A stretch of DNA of 32,008 bases from CAG-390 sp964522215. Its GTDB lineage: Bacteria; Bacillota; Clostridia; Oscillospirales; CAG-272. This document shows positions 8,022 through 14,735 of this stretch, piece after piece. The stretch is from the NCBI GenBank assembly GCA_964522215.1, contig CAZFVR010000020.1:1-32008 (forward strand), given 5' to 3'. A program made the translations under genes and the position numbers. The stretch's first letter is position 1, and each line of letters begins with the position of its first letter. The notes under the pieces are model-generated. The model was given only the letters and a program-made list of their open reading frames with translations. It did not search any database and was not told where the DNA came from.

Positions 8022-8068
8022 GCGACGTGCCGGGACGCAAGGTCCCGGCACATCGCTTTTGTTTTTTG
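8022..8068 (+). terminator. Terminator of the ABC transporter gene
   Basis: GCGACGTGCCGGGAC pairs with GTCCCGGCACATCGC (15 bp with one mismatch), followed by TTTTGTTTTTT. It is 45 bp past the stop codon. Confidence 0.9.
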
Positions 8069-8110
8069 AACTTAGTATGATATCTAAATAATAATATCTT
8101 TTTACCGATT

Positions 8111-8139
8111 GACAGAACAGCTCTTTGGCAGTATAATAA
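8111..8139 (+). promoter_or_regulatory. Consensus sigma-A promoter of the 8244-9608 operon
   Basis: TTGACA (8111-8116), exactly 17 bp, and TATAAT (8134-8139). Just downstream are two direct repeats of the form ACGTTYYAAAAC (8145-8156 and 8159-8170), 14 bp apart, covering the expected start of transcription. They may be an operator. Confidence 0.8.
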
Positions 8140-8243
8140 AGCACGTTCTAAAACTGACGTTTCAAAACAAGCGCGTTCTTATTCGTCTCAAAAAATGCAG
8201 GCATAACAATGCGTAAATATATAAAACAAGAAAAGGATCTGAA

Positions 8244-8435
8244 ATGAACAACGCTATTATCCAAAAGCTCTTGATCATAGCCGCCGCAGGGACAGACATC
8301 GGCGGTGGATTGTTTTTGGTACTGTCGGTATTCTCCGATGCCAAGGCGGTAACGCTCGGCATAGCCTTTTGCTGCTTACTGCTGGCCGACCTCTTTACAA
8401 ACATCCGCCACACGCTCTGCGAGAGGCAACAGTAA
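8244..8435 (+). CDS. Small two-helix membrane protein
   Basis: The protein has 63 residues, and I do not recognise its family. Two hydrophobic stretches are visible, about 6-27 (KLLIIAAAGTDIGGGLFLVL) and 34-50 (AVTLGIAFCCLLLADLF), with a short polar C-terminus. The start is backed by AAAAGGA 8 nt upstream, the same arrangement as in the next gene, which makes translation credible. It is first in an operon behind a perfect promoter. The next gene also encodes a membrane protein, so the two may form one complex in the cytoplasmic membrane. Confidence 0.65.
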   Translation: MNNAIIQKLLIIAAAGTDIGGGLFLVLSVFSDAKAVTLGIAFCCLLLADLFTNIRHTLCERQQ

Positions 8436-8510
8436 AGGGGCAACGCATCCCCCGGCGCATCACCAAAACCAATTACAAATATATTATCAAAAACAAGAGA
8501 AAGGATCTAT

Positions 8511-9101
8511 ATGAAAAGCTTAAAGATCATTCAAGTCGCGGCAAAGGTCGCGCAGGTACTGTGTACCGTTATAAAAATATGCTGCATAATAGGCATTTGC
8601 GGCTGTATCATCGGCTGTGCCGGCATGGGAATAGGCGCGGAATCGCTAAAGCTCGACGGCGTCACGCTGCACACACTCCTCATCGATAAGGCGGGCATCA
8701 ATACCGGCACGATATGGTCGGCAATATTTGCGGGTGCCATCCTTTGCGGCGGCGAGCTGATAGTGGCAACACTTGCACGTCGTTATTTTGACCACGAGCT
8801 GGCGGCGGGAACTCCATTTACTCGCAATGGCTCACGTGAGCTTATGCTTTTGGGCGTGCATCTTTTATGGATACCCATGGTCACGACTGTGCTGGCGAGA
8901 GTTGCGCAGGAGATCATAGAGGCAATGATAGAGGGGACCGTCTCCCCCGAGATCGGCAACAGCGGCGCGGCGGCGCTCGGCGCAGCGTTTATAGCGATCT
9001 CGGTGATCTGCCGCTACGGAGCGGAGCTGCGCGAGGGCGGTGACGACAAATGCGCCCCTCTCCCCTCCCCCGCCGCCGAGGATGATATCGCAAAAAACTA
9101 A
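8511..9101 (+). CDS. Four-helix membrane protein, DUF2975-like
   Basis: The protein has 196 residues with four predicted membrane segments: about 12-40 (rich in Cys and Ile), 65-88, 108-130 and 150-170. The ICRYGAELREG motif at the end of the last helix and the loop ARRYFDHELAAGTPFT between helices 2 and 3 resemble DUF2975 proteins. These are small membrane proteins of unknown function common in Firmicutes. Relatives are often followed by a small Cro/C1-type DNA-binding protein; none is present here. AAAGGA lies about 8 nt before the ATG. It is co-transcribed with the small membrane gene upstream (75-bp gap) and the Cys-rich gene downstream (42-bp gap). Confidence 0.7.
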   Translation: MKSLKIIQVAAKVAQVLCTVIKICCIIGICGCIIGCAGMGIGAESLKLDGVTLHTLLIDKAGINTGTIWSAIFAGAILCGGELIVATLARRYFDHELAAGTPFTRNGSRELMLLGVHLLWIPMVTTVLARVAQEIIEAMIEGTVSPEIGNSGAAALGAAFIAISVICRYGAELREGGDDKCAPLPSPAAEDDIAKN

Positions 9102-9143
9102 AGATCATCAAATAGTATAATCAATAAACAAAAGGAGTTTAAA

Positions 9144-9608
9144 ATGTCTATCTCAAACAAACCCTGTGATTCACTTTGCGGCGCTGACTGCACGGAATGT
9201 CCCTCCCGCCGATCCTGCCCCGGCTGTGCCGCAACAAACGGCTGCCCCTATGGGCGGCAGTGCTATTTTGCCAAATACATACTCACCGGCGGGCGCGATG
9301 CTTATCTTGAATTCAAAACCGGCATCATACGCGAGATAAACGCGCTCTCCATTCCCGGCATGGAGGAGGTACGGGAGATGTACCCGATGGTGGGGCGTTT
9401 TGTAAATCTTGAATACCCACTGCCCGGCGGCGGCACCGTGCGCTTTTTGGATGACAACGAGATGTACCTCGGAGCACAGGTGCGGAATCTTTTTGACGAC
9501 AGCGGCAAGACCTGCTTCGGCATTATAGCGCGCGAGAGCTTTTTGCTTATTTGCGAGTACGGCGAGGGTTGCACATCTCCCGAGGTGCTGCTTTATAAGA
9601 GAAGATGA
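9144..9608 (+). CDS. Cys-rich DUF3795-like protein
   Basis: The protein has 154 residues. The first 40 contain eight cysteines (8, 12, 16, 19, 25, 28, 34 and 40) in CxxxC, CxxC and CxxC patterns typical of DUF3795-type proteins. They could bind zinc or an iron-sulfur cluster. The remaining part is an ordinary alpha/beta globular sequence with no catalytic motif I recognise and no signal peptide. AAAAGGAG sits 9 nt before the ATG. It is the last gene of the operon starting at 8244. Function is unknown; metal binding is inferred from the cysteine spacing only. Confidence 0.7.
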   Translation: MSISNKPCDSLCGADCTECPSRRSCPGCAATNGCPYGRQCYFAKYILTGGRDAYLEFKTGIIREINALSIPGMEEVREMYPMVGRFVNLEYPLPGGGTVRFLDDNEMYLGAQVRNLFDDSGKTCFGIIARESFLLICEYGEGCTSPEVLLYKRR

Positions 9609-9951
9609 GCGCCGCGGTCGGATGCCAGCTCACCTTTGCACTTTAGCCGATAGTAAAACCTCGTTTTACGATCGAGTACCGCACGGCGGGGATACGTGCG
9701 GCTTATCGCCGCATGCCAAAATCAAAGATCTTGGCAGCCCCCCTCGGCGCGCGAGCATTATTTTCACACCGCAGAGCAGCTGTGCTTTTGGGACGACAGG
9801 CTTCACGCCTGTGAGTCCGCCGAAAAACTAAAATAATAAACAGATCACTTTGGGATAAACTACAGGGGACCGGTACTTGACCGATCCCCTTTTGGTCTTA
9901 TTTTCTTTACTGTTTTGAGTTTTTTGAGTTTACCTTAGGATATTATTGACT
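9609..9951. other. Hairpin-rich intergenic region
   Basis: I see no convincing gene. The stretch holds at least four compact inverted repeats: GTAAAAC-CTC-GTTTTAC (9653-9669), CCGCACG...CGTGCGG overlapping TGCGGC-TTATC-GCCGCA (about 9677-9717), and ACAGGC-TTCAC-GCCTGT (about 9797). A longer terminator-like hairpin at 9864-9890 is listed separately. It may be a decayed dispersed repeat. Confidence 0.5.
9864..9905 (+). terminator. Terminator-like hairpin between convergent genes
   Basis: AGGGGACCGGT pairs with ACCGATCCCCT (one mismatch) around ACTTG. A T-rich tract follows on the plus strand. It lies between the convergent 8244-9608 operon and the spore protein gene, so it may serve either strand. 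Confidence 0.65.
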
Positions 9952-10152
9952 TTATTTGCCGGACTTGATATCGTTCTCGTACTTTTCGATCATCTTCTTT
10001 ACCATCTGACCGCCAACAGAGCCGGCCTGACGGGAGGTGAGATCACCGTTATAACCGTTGGCAAGATCAACGCCGACCTCACCTGCGGCCTCCATCTTAA
10101 ACTTATCAAGTGCAGCCTTAGCTTCGGGAACAAGATTCTTATTGTTGGACAT
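9952..10152 (-). CDS. Alpha/beta-type small acid-soluble spore protein
   Basis: The protein has 66 residues. The start at 10152 is preferred over an upstream ATG because AAGGAG lies 7 nt before it and MSNNKNLVPEAKAAL is a standard SASP start. These proteins coat and protect DNA in the dormant spore. Visible family hallmarks are the GPR protease site region (AGEVGVDL) and the DNA-binding signature TSRQAGSVGGQMVKKMI. Expression in the forespore under sigma-G is expected from the family. I could not find a convincing sigma-G promoter, and the leader instead contains strong dyads (10177-10242). It supports the conclusion that the organism forms endospores. Confidence 0.95.
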   Translation of the reverse strand: MSNNKNLVPEAKAALDKFKMEAAGEVGVDLANGYNGDLTSRQAGSVGGQMVKKMIEKYENDIKSGK

Positions 10153-10176
10153 TTTAAACTCCTTGTGTGTGCACTC

Positions 10177-10242
10177 GCATACGCGGATGCCCACGATCTA
10201 TATTAATTGAGTCCGCGTATGCCGTGACACTTTGCGGTGTCA
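10177..10242 (-). promoter_or_regulatory. Inverted repeats in the SASP leader/promoter region
   Basis: GCATACGCGGA (10177-10187) and TCCGCGTATGC (10212-10222) are perfect 11-bp inverted repeats 24 bp apart. A second dyad, TGACAC-TTTGCG-GTGTCA (10225-10242), is adjacent. They could be operators for a dimeric regulator or form a leader stem-loop in the mRNA. Confidence 0.5.
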
Positions 10243-10414
10243 AGCTCCGCTCGCGCATCGGCGTGTTGCGTTCTCTGCTACTATTTTGCGCCGCCCGCCC
10301 CGCTTTATGAATGGGAATTTTTATTTAAATGCCCACCGCCGGGGGGGAGATCCTTGTCGTATGATATTTCATTGCATCCCACTTGATCAATGATACATCA
10401 TGATCATCGGGGGC

Positions 10415-10445
10415 AAAAAGGATCGCTGCCCCAAAGACAGCGATC
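10415..10445 (-). terminator. Terminator of the minus-strand RNA
   Basis: On the minus strand GATCGCTG pairs with CAGCGATC (8 bp) around a 9-nt loop, followed by CTTTTTG. No protein gene on this strand ends nearby, which is why an RNA gene is proposed. Confidence 0.75.
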
Positions 10446-10777
10446 TCGTGTTATTTGTCGTATGACTTCCCGAAAAGTATTTGCATAAAGTTCCGTCTGC
10501 CGCAGAGTATCTAACCACCTCATTTGAACGGTTTCTTTGAGGTGTTCGTCGATGCCGTGAGTCTTGGTAAGCTTTACTGCCCGAGAGGTCAGCGTTTCCT
10601 GCGGTTCGTCCGCATCCGTAAGGCAGGTATTAGGCCGTTATTTTCAGAGCGGGGCAGGATGCCTTCCGCAGCAATGTTGCTTTATGTGATCGAGTCATTT
10701 CTGTTTTTGGGAGGGGCATTTCCGCTTTAACAGAACTCGATCACTTTGTGCATTTTTTGCTTTTAAGTCTCGCATCT
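10415..10777 (-). ncRNA. Candidate structured small RNA of unknown class
   Basis: No protein is convincing here, but the minus strand has everything an independent RNA gene needs. A promoter at 10784-10812 predicts a start near 10777. A terminator at 10415-10445 ends it. Between these are a 5' hairpin, GTGATCGAGT...ACTCGATCAC (10686-10745), extended by TCTGTT/AACAGA, and a core closed by CATAAAG pairing with CTTTATG and TTGCTGC pairing with GCGGCAG (about 10490-10686). Inside the core are CACCTCA...TGAGGTG and GCATCC...GGATGC stems. The 5' hairpin loop exposes a pyrimidine-rich GCCCCTCCC, complementary to Shine-Dalgarno sequences. I could not match it to tmRNA, SRP RNA, RNase P RNA or a T-box. 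6S RNA, raiA RNA or a new class remain possible. Confidence 0.55.
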
Positions 10778-10783
10778 ATTGTG

Positions 10784-10812
10784 ATACTACATTTTTTCAT
10801 TTTTTACCTCAA
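10784..10812 (-). promoter_or_regulatory. Promoter of the minus-strand RNA
   Basis: On the minus strand TTGAGG (10807-10812), a 17-bp spacer and TAGTAT (10784-10789). It is divergent from the lipoprotein promoter, whose -35 begins only 7 bp away. Confidence 0.6.
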
Positions 10813-10818
10813 TAGTTA

Positions 10819-10847
10819 TTGACAATCGTATTATTATTTGTTATAAT
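10819..10847 (+). promoter_or_regulatory. Consensus promoter of the 10953 lipoprotein gene
   Basis: TTGACA (10819-10824), 17 bp, TATAAT (10842-10847). It predicts a leader of about 100 nt that contains a possible short leader peptide. Confidence 0.85.
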
Positions 10848-10895
10848 ACAGATGTGACACATTGGAAAAAAAAACAAAAAAAGGAGGCAATATAA

Positions 10896-10928
10896 TTGTG
10901 CGATTTATGCCACGTGTCGCAAAATTAA
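10896..10928 (+). CDS. Possible 10-residue leader peptide
   Basis: A strong AAAAGGAGG (ending at 10887) lies upstream of the main gene and its own AAAGGAG. At 8 nt from it, a TTG opens MCDLCHVSQN and stop. At 10 nt a GTG (10898) opens the alternative MRFMPRVAKLKK ending at 10936. Two good ribosome sites in one leader suggest that a short peptide is translated before the lipoprotein. The choice of frame is uncertain. Confidence 0.35.
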   Translation: MCDLCHVSQN

Positions 10929-10952
10929 AAAAATAATAAAGGAGTCAAAAAA

Positions 10953-11966
10953 ATGAGGACATTAAGAAGCAACTTCAAAACCGCCTTATCGCTGCTTTTT
11001 GTGATCTCCTTGCTTGCAGTGTTGCTCGTTGCCTGCGCAGAAAATAAGCCCGGGCAGCCGAACAACAGTGGAGATCCTTGGGTAAACAATACCAATGACC
11101 AGCAAGATCCCAACACAAAATCGCCCACCACCGAGGCATTCAACGATGATACGACTGCCTCTGCAGTCCCGATCACCGCCGAGAAACTGCTCGAAACCGT
11201 GCGCTTGGCTCTTATTGAAATAAGAAAGGACCCGCAATGCACCACCATTGCAGATCACATCGATTATTTGCGCAATACTGTTGCGGCGGCTGATAATATC
11301 GGACTGGTTCGTGAAATACGTGCATATTCGGGATATGATCTTTACAAAGCGAATTTTACCAAACCTCACGGATATCTTGCGGTATTCTCGATCGTTGAGA
11401 TCGAATTTAACGACGGTAATATTGAGTTGTATAGGCTCCCCGTTGACGGAAACGAACCAATACACGGAAAAACCGCAATGGAAATATCCGAGATCATGCG
11501 AAACGCGAAGACCGTCGAAGAGTTAAAACAGGAAATTACTGCTGTTGATAGCGAAAAAACAGTTAGCAGCATAACCGTGATGTCGAGTAATAAGGCAGAT
11601 GCTGTAGAGGTCAGATCGGGAAGCATAGAGCTGCCAGCCAAGATCACCGTGAAATATCTTGACGGAGATAACAAGGAAAAGGAGATCGTGTTGAATCGTT
11701 CCGGCAAGGATTTCGGTGACGCGGATTATATGGATGCAATGGAAAAATTGCAGGAACTTGTGTATGCGGCAGCACAATGTTCTACAGCGGAAGAAGCGCT
11801 GAATCGAGTGAATGAATTCAAAAATGATTTTATCGCTGTTGCGAATGTGGCGGTATATCGCGACGGCAAGGTCGTGACCTCAGGAAAACTCGAACAAGGC
11901 GATCGCATCGAGGGTCGGACAAACCACGGCTCAGATTTTATAGCTTATGTAACAACGGCTAAATAA
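10953..11966 (+). CDS. Lipoprotein of unknown function
   Basis: The protein has 337 residues and I do not recognise its family. A signal peptide with lipobox LVAC (Cys28) anchors it to the outer face of the membrane. Residues 29-75 are an Asn/Asp/Thr/Pro-rich linker. The rest is a soluble domain with alternating helical (ITAEKLLETVRLALIEI) and beta-type segments (EIEFNDGNIELYRLP, AKITVKYLDGDNKEKEIVLN). The strand pattern around 125-160 and 210-245 could be two related small folds. No catalytic motif is evident. AAAGGAG lies 8 nt upstream of the ATG. It is monocistronic between a consensus promoter and a 14-bp hairpin. It is more AT-rich than the neighbouring genes by eye. Confidence 0.75.
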   Translation: MRTLRSNFKTALSLLFVISLLAVLLVACAENKPGQPNNSGDPWVNNTNDQQDPNTKSPTTEAFNDDTTASAVPITAEKLLETVRLALIEIRKDPQCTTIADHIDYLRNTVAAADNIGLVREIRAYSGYDLYKANFTKPHGYLAVFSIVEIEFNDGNIELYRLPVDGNEPIHGKTAMEISEIMRNAKTVEELKQEITAVDSEKTVSSITVMSSNKADAVEVRSGSIELPAKITVKYLDGDNKEKEIVLNRSGKDFGDADYMDAMEKLQELVYAAAQCSTAEEALNRVNEFKNDFIAVANVAVYRDGKVVTSGKLEQGDRIEGRTNHGSDFIAYVTTAK

Positions 11967-11971
11967 ACCCT

Positions 11972-12011
11972 CTCGGGGCTGTAAAGGGCACATGCTTTTT
12001 ACAGCCCCGAG
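11972..12011 (+). terminator. Terminator hairpin of the 10953 gene
   Basis: CTCGGGGCTGTAAA and TTTACAGCCCCGAG pair perfectly (14 bp) right after the stop. The T-tract after the stem is poor (GCATATTAG), so termination may be partial. Confidence 0.7.
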
Positions 12012-12084
12012 GCATATTAGTTGCACCGCACGTTTTTTGTTTTGTAACACTGCAAGTGAGGCCCCAAAAGACAGCTTTGCGTGC

Positions 12085-12113
12085 TTGACACGGCGTGAGA
12101 ATTGTGTTAAAAT
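12085..12113 (+). promoter_or_regulatory. Promoter of the TauE/SafE gene
   Basis: TTGACA (12085-12090), 17 bp, TAAAAT (12108-12113), about 45 nt before the expected translated region. Confidence 0.75.
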
Positions 12114-12164
12114 AAGCTATATGCTTTTATATTCATATATCTTTTTTGAAAAGAGCACACAAAA

Positions 12165-12920
12165 ATGGACACCTCTCTGCAACTGATCCTTATTGCACTC
12201 ATTGCCTTTGGCGCATGCTTTATTCAGCGTGTGTCCGGGTTTGGATTCGGCATTTTTGCCATGACGTTCCTGCCCTATATTTTGCCACTCTACACCGAGG
12301 CCAACGCGCTCAGCACCATGCTTTCGATGCTGATGTCGCTTGCCATTGCGGCAAGGATGTTCCGCGATATCCACTGGAAGAATCTCATATTCCCAATGAT
12401 CGGCAACATGGCGTTTATTTTTATCACCGTCAACTTTATGAAGGGTCAGGGGGATGCACTGCTTCGCATGCTGCTTGGTGCGGCTCTGATACTGCTGAGT
12501 ATTTACTTTTTGGTGTTTTCAAAAAAGATACATATCCGACCCACATGGTACGGCGGACTGCTTTGCGGCTGCCTTTCCGGCATTCTCGGCGGTCTGTTTT
12601 CAATGGGCGGTCCTCCCGTTGTTATATATTACATGGAATCCGAGCAGGATACAAAGCACTATATGGCCACGATACAGGCATACTTTACGATATCCAATAT
12701 CTACTCGATATGCGTAAAGGTAGCCGCCGGCTTTGTTACCAAAAACGTGATAGTTTATTTTGCGGTCGGCGTTATCGGCATGGCGCTGGGGCTTTGGCTC
12801 GGCGGGCGGGTATTTGCCCGCCTTGACGGCAAAAAGATCAAACAATACGTTTATATCTTCATGGCCATCAGCGGTGCCATGAACATAGTTACCGCCGCGC
12901 TTGATATGCTCTCGGCATGA
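12165..12920 (+). CDS. TauE/SafE family anion exporter
   Basis: The protein has 251 residues and is almost entirely hydrophobic, with about eight membrane helices. The family moves sulfite, sulfoacetate or other organosulfur and carboxylate anions across the cytoplasmic membrane. It is built from two repeats. The first begins with the SGFGFGIFAMTFLPYI helix, and the second carries GCLSGILGGLFSMGGPPVVIYY, the usual Gly-rich motif. Length is normal for the family. The ribosome site is weak (GAAAAGAG), so the start at 12165 is likely but less certain. It is a single gene with its own promoter, and no sulfur-metabolism gene is adjacent, so its substrate cannot be inferred. Confidence 0.85.
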   Translation: MDTSLQLILIALIAFGACFIQRVSGFGFGIFAMTFLPYILPLYTEANALSTMLSMLMSLAIAARMFRDIHWKNLIFPMIGNMAFIFITVNFMKGQGDALLRMLLGAALILLSIYFLVFSKKIHIRPTWYGGLLCGCLSGILGGLFSMGGPPVVIYYMESEQDTKHYMATIQAYFTISNIYSICVKVAAGFVTKNVIVYFAVGVIGMALGLWLGGRVFARLDGKKIKQYVYIFMAISGAMNIVTAALDMLSA

Positions 12921-12931
12921 TGCCGAATGAA

Positions 12932-12968
12932 ATGCGCCGGGTCATGCATGCCTCATTCACCGGGGCAT
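12932..12968 (+). terminator. Hairpin after the TauE/SafE gene
   Basis: ATGCGCCGG pairs with CCGGGGCAT (one mismatch) soon after the stop. The following tract is A-rich rather than T-rich, so terminator function is only probable. Confidence 0.35.
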
Positions 12969-13011
12969 TAAAAAGCATTAACAGATAAGATCATTTTATA
13001 TATTGCAGGTA

Positions 13012-13040
13012 TTGACAATCCATTTAAAACACTGTATAAT
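13012..13040 (+). promoter_or_regulatory. Consensus promoter of the solute-binding lipoprotein gene
   Basis: TTGACA (13012-13017), 17 bp, TATAAT (13035-13040), about 50 nt upstream of the start codon. Confidence 0.85.
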
Positions 13041-13091
13041 TAAATCGGTAATAAGGCCACAGGCCACCATTTATCACAGGAGGACGGTACC

Positions 13092-14624
13092 ATGAAGCAA
13101 AGTACAACGATGTTCCCAAGGCTCACTGCCGCACTGGCGGCTCTCGCAACTCTCATTACGCTCGCACTGACCTTTACCGCATGCGCAAATAACCCAACAG
13201 CCGACCCCGATGACACAACTCTCCCCGACACGAGCGAACCCGCCACCACGGAGACCGCAAGCGCCTTTGTGGATGACGATCTGCCCGAAACACTAAAGAT
13301 AAACGACACAGTCACATTTTTGTACTGGTCTGACGTTGAACGCCCCGAGTTTTTTATTGAGGACGATCAAAATGACGGCAATATCGTCAACTCAAGACTG
13401 ATAGAGCGCAACAAAAAGGTTGAGGAGCGCCTGGGCGTTACCCTTGATTGGGTGGGAACAAAGGGCAACTTTGACAATCAAAAGGGCTTTGTTGAGGCTG
13501 CTACAAACAGTGTTGCCGCGGGCGGCGGATATGATATCTTTGCCGGCTACAGCATGACGGCCGCAACGCTTGCCATGAACGGTCTTACCCAAAACCTGCT
13601 TGCACTTGACCATATTGATTTTGAAAAGCCTTGGTGGCCGGAAAGCCTTACCGACAGCGCAACGATAAAGGGCAAACTGTATTTCACCTCCGGCGATATC
13701 TCCACCAACATGCTATACATGATGTACGCAACATTCTTTAACAAGACCCAGTTTGTGAACCATCACTCGGATATGACGGAGGCCGATCTTTACGCCATCG
13801 CCAACGAAGGCCAATGGACTATCGACAAGCTGATAGAGCTGTGCCAAGGCATTTATCGTGACGATAACGGTAACGGGCTTGTTGACTACGGCGATTTTTA
13901 CGGCTTTGAAACGATAGATCTGCACTTTGATGCATTCTTTATCGGATCGGATATCGGCTCTGTTATCAAAAACGCCGATGGCGAGCTGGCTATCTCCCCC
14001 GATTATACCGGAGAGAAGACCGCAAATCTGCTTGAAAAGGTAACAAACTTCCTGCACTCCAGCGGGTATGCTTACGCCAAGGGCACGGTAAGCAATCAAT
14101 CCTCGGCACAGGCATTCCTTGCCGAGCAGACGATATTTACTATCGACCGTGTGTACATAGCCTCCGGCTCTCTCAAGGACGGCTCCGAAAGCTTTAAATA
14201 CGGCATACTGCCCATACCGAAATACGATCTCAACCAGACGGATTACAAGACCTGCATGGCATTCCCCTACACGCTTTATTCGGTATCCGTAAAGGCACGC
14301 GATGCCGATGCGGCCGCCGCAGTGCTTGAATGCATGGGCTCTGAGGGCTATCGCAGAGTAACACCCGCGCTGTTTGAGCAGTCGATGAAGATACGCTATT
14401 CCGAAAGCCCCGACGACAGCGTGATGTATGACATGATAAAGCGCACGGTCGTTATGGACCTCGGACGTATATTCACCACGCCCCTTGCCAACAACTCCTA
14501 CAGTCCCTTCCGCAATGCCGTTAAAAATAACACAGCCTCCGGCTGGGCACGCAATGCCAAGTCCATCGCATCCGTTATGAACGCAAGCATAAAAAAGATA
14601 AACGAGGCTATGACGGGTCAATGA
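13092..14624 (+). CDS. Extracellular solute-binding lipoprotein (sugar ABC-type)
   Basis: The protein has 510 residues. The signal peptide ends in lipobox FTAC (Cys31), followed by a Thr/Pro/Asp linker to about residue 55. The mature part reads as a family 1-type carbohydrate-binding protein. It contains DTVTFLYWSDVERPEFF, DGNIVNSRLIERNKKVEERLGV and GGYDIFAGYSMTAATLA. Further on come ALDHIDFEKPWWPESL and DDNGNGLVDYGDFYGF, the last resembling a calcium-loop insert common in large sugar-binding proteins. Such proteins deliver oligosaccharides to an ABC permease. No permease or ATPase genes are adjacent, so it is an orphan that may feed a transporter encoded elsewhere or act as a sensor. AGGAGG lies 8 nt upstream of the ATG. 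Confidence 0.88.
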   Translation: MKQSTTMFPRLTAALAALATLITLALTFTACANNPTADPDDTTLPDTSEPATTETASAFVDDDLPETLKINDTVTFLYWSDVERPEFFIEDDQNDGNIVNSRLIERNKKVEERLGVTLDWVGTKGNFDNQKGFVEAATNSVAAGGGYDIFAGYSMTAATLAMNGLTQNLLALDHIDFEKPWWPESLTDSATIKGKLYFTSGDISTNMLYMMYATFFNKTQFVNHHSDMTEADLYAIANEGQWTIDKLIELCQGIYRDDNGNGLVDYGDFYGFETIDLHFDAFFIGSDIGSVIKNADGELAISPDYTGEKTANLLEKVTNFLHSSGYAYAKGTVSNQSSAQAFLAEQTIFTIDRVYIASGSLKDGSESFKYGILPIPKYDLNQTDYKTCMAFPYTLYSVSVKARDADAAAAVLECMGSEGYRRVTPALFEQSMKIRYSESPDDSVMYDMIKRTVVMDLGRIFTTPLANNSYSPFRNAVKNNTASGWARNAKSIASVMNASIKKINEAMTGQ

Positions 14625-14645
14625 TGATCGATCAATGATGATCGA
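14618..14645 (+). repeat. Tandem 14-bp duplication across the stop codon
   Basis: TCAATGATGATCGA occurs twice back to back. The first unit contains the stop of the solute-binding protein gene (14622-14624). Confidence 0.9.
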
Positions 14646-14735
14646 CCGCCGATGCAGGCGGATCGATACACACCCCGCACATCGGCAACGGACATCGCAC
14701 AAAAACGCTCAAAACATCCCCGAAAGGAATATAAA

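Noticed and set aside
9622..9831. 69-codon plus-strand frame in the hairpin-rich intergenic region
   Set aside because: It is made of inverted repeats and has no ribosome site or protein-like composition.
10524..10730. 68-codon plus-strand frame in the RNA region
   Set aside because: There is no ribosome site and the content is Arg-rich and unlike a protein. The inverted repeats and minus-strand promoter and terminator explain the region better as an RNA gene.
10415..10777. tmRNA, SRP RNA or RNase P RNA identity for the minus-strand RNA
   Set aside because: The conserved tmRNA 5' end and CCA end, the SRP Alu/GGAAG-type core and the RNase P P4 sequence were looked for by eye and not found. 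6S and raiA could not be excluded without a covariance search.
13713..14702. 329-codon minus-strand frame opposite the solute-binding protein gene
   Set aside because: It is antisense to a typical lipoprotein, with no ribosome site and no known motif.
14625..14735. T-box leader upstream of tyrS
   Set aside because: The region is too short. No T-box sequence, specifier hairpin or terminator/antiterminator pair is seen.
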